Assembly (NCBI RefSeq): GCF_000173355.1
Contig: NZ_ABXA01000043.1
Span: forward strand, 120,001 to 166,321
DNA from: Anaerococcus hydrogenalis DSM 7454
Lineage (GTDB): Bacteria > Bacillota > Clostridia > Tissierellales > Peptoniphilaceae
Reading direction: 5' to 3'
DNA: 46,321 bases
Positions 46,125 to 46,321 of this stretch are shown piece after piece. Within the stretch, counting starts at the first letter, position 1, and each line of letters opens with the position of its first letter. The position numbers and the translations under genes were made by a program. The notes below the pieces were generated by a model. That model was not told the DNA's origin and made no database searches. It saw only the letters and a list, made by a program, of their open reading frames with translations.

Positions 46125-46321
46125 TTAAACTAATTTTTTAGCAGCTTCTAGTGCAGCTTCATAGTCTGGTAGTTCGGTATTTTGTTCAAGATATTCAACA
46201 TGAACTAATTTATTATCTTTGTCTACTACAAATACTGCCCTGTTTTGTAATTTTAATTCTTTTATTAAAGTTGCATATTTGTCAGCAAAATCTAAATAAT
46301 TATAATCAGAAACTGTTTTAC
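46125..46321 (-). CDS. tpx: Thiol peroxidase, C-terminal part (cut by window edge)
   Basis: The last 65 residues of a Tpx-type peroxiredoxin: SDYNYLDFADKYATLIKELK, NRAVFVVDKDNKLVHVEYL and the end PDYEAALEAAKKLV are highly typical. The family reduces peroxides with thioredoxin. Both redox cysteines lie upstream, outside the window, so activity cannot be judged. A terminator follows the stop. Confidence 0.88.
   Translation of the reverse strand, partial: KTVSDYNYLDFADKYATLIKELKLQNRAVFVVDKDNKLVHVEYLEQNTELPDYEAALEAAKKLV

Overview
The window is about 46 kb of very AT-rich DNA with low-GC Gram-positive (Firmicutes/Tissierellia) gene content. The most likely source is an anaerobic coccus of the Peptoniphilaceae, perhaps Anaerococcus. 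The supporting signs are a YSIRK-variant signal peptide on a giant repeat-rich surface protein, a D-aspartate-ligase-type ATP-grasp enzyme for a peptidoglycan cross-bridge, serine dehydratase, PTS fructose uptake and lactate dehydrogenase. The genus is an inference from content, not from a marker gene.

Layout. 1-743: almost gene-free AT-rich DNA with two terminators and one 33-codon ORF. 744-6497: a ~1,917-residue wall protein with 11 InlB/Listeria-Bacteroides repeats, split in the assembly by two poly-A indels. 6.7-12.9 kb: membrane alpha/beta hydrolase, K+ channel, class A beta-lactamase-like enzyme, two membrane proteins, sdaAB-sdaAA. 12.9-13.3 kb: duplicated palindromic repeats. 13.3-19.5 kb: glyoxalase II, a fluoride riboswitch driving a cation:proton antiporter and a LysR regulator, then metE-metF. 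19.5-19.8 kb: a hairpin mobile element. 19.8-26.5 kb: hydrolase, FNT channel, NUDIX, ldh, ECF S component, tRNA-Lys, C39-like lipoprotein, and queT behind a preQ1-type riboswitch. 26.5-29.9 kb: Gls24 protein and a copA-copZ-csoR copper operon with its own operator. 29.9-35.6 kb: acylphosphatase, holin-like protein, fruR-fruK-fruA operon, aldehyde dehydrogenase. 35.7-41.05 kb: housekeeping block dnaG-rpoD-trmK-nif3-like followed by rnpB. 41.3-46.3 kb: SH3/NlpC-P60 wall hydrolase, FolD-like protein, D-Asp ligase-like ATP-grasp, truncated FemX-like gene, a second copy of the mobile element, and the 3' end of tpx.

Two things stand out. First, at least 11 genes are interrupted by one-base gains or losses, all in A or T runs of 5-9 bases. 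Each correction restores a full-length protein whose length is a multiple of three. The affected genes include primase, so most of these are probably sequencing errors. Second, a small hairpin element with conserved ends occurs twice (19582-19778 and 45858-46028), each time flanked by long direct repeats of 19 and 22 bp that lie in palindromic target DNA. This resembles a non-autonomous transposon with unusually long target duplications.

Regulation can be read directly at several places: a fluoride riboswitch with an overlapping terminator, a preQ1 pseudoknot over the queT ribosome site, a CsoR operator beside the copA -10 box, and an apparently leaderless fruR with helically phased upstream repeats.
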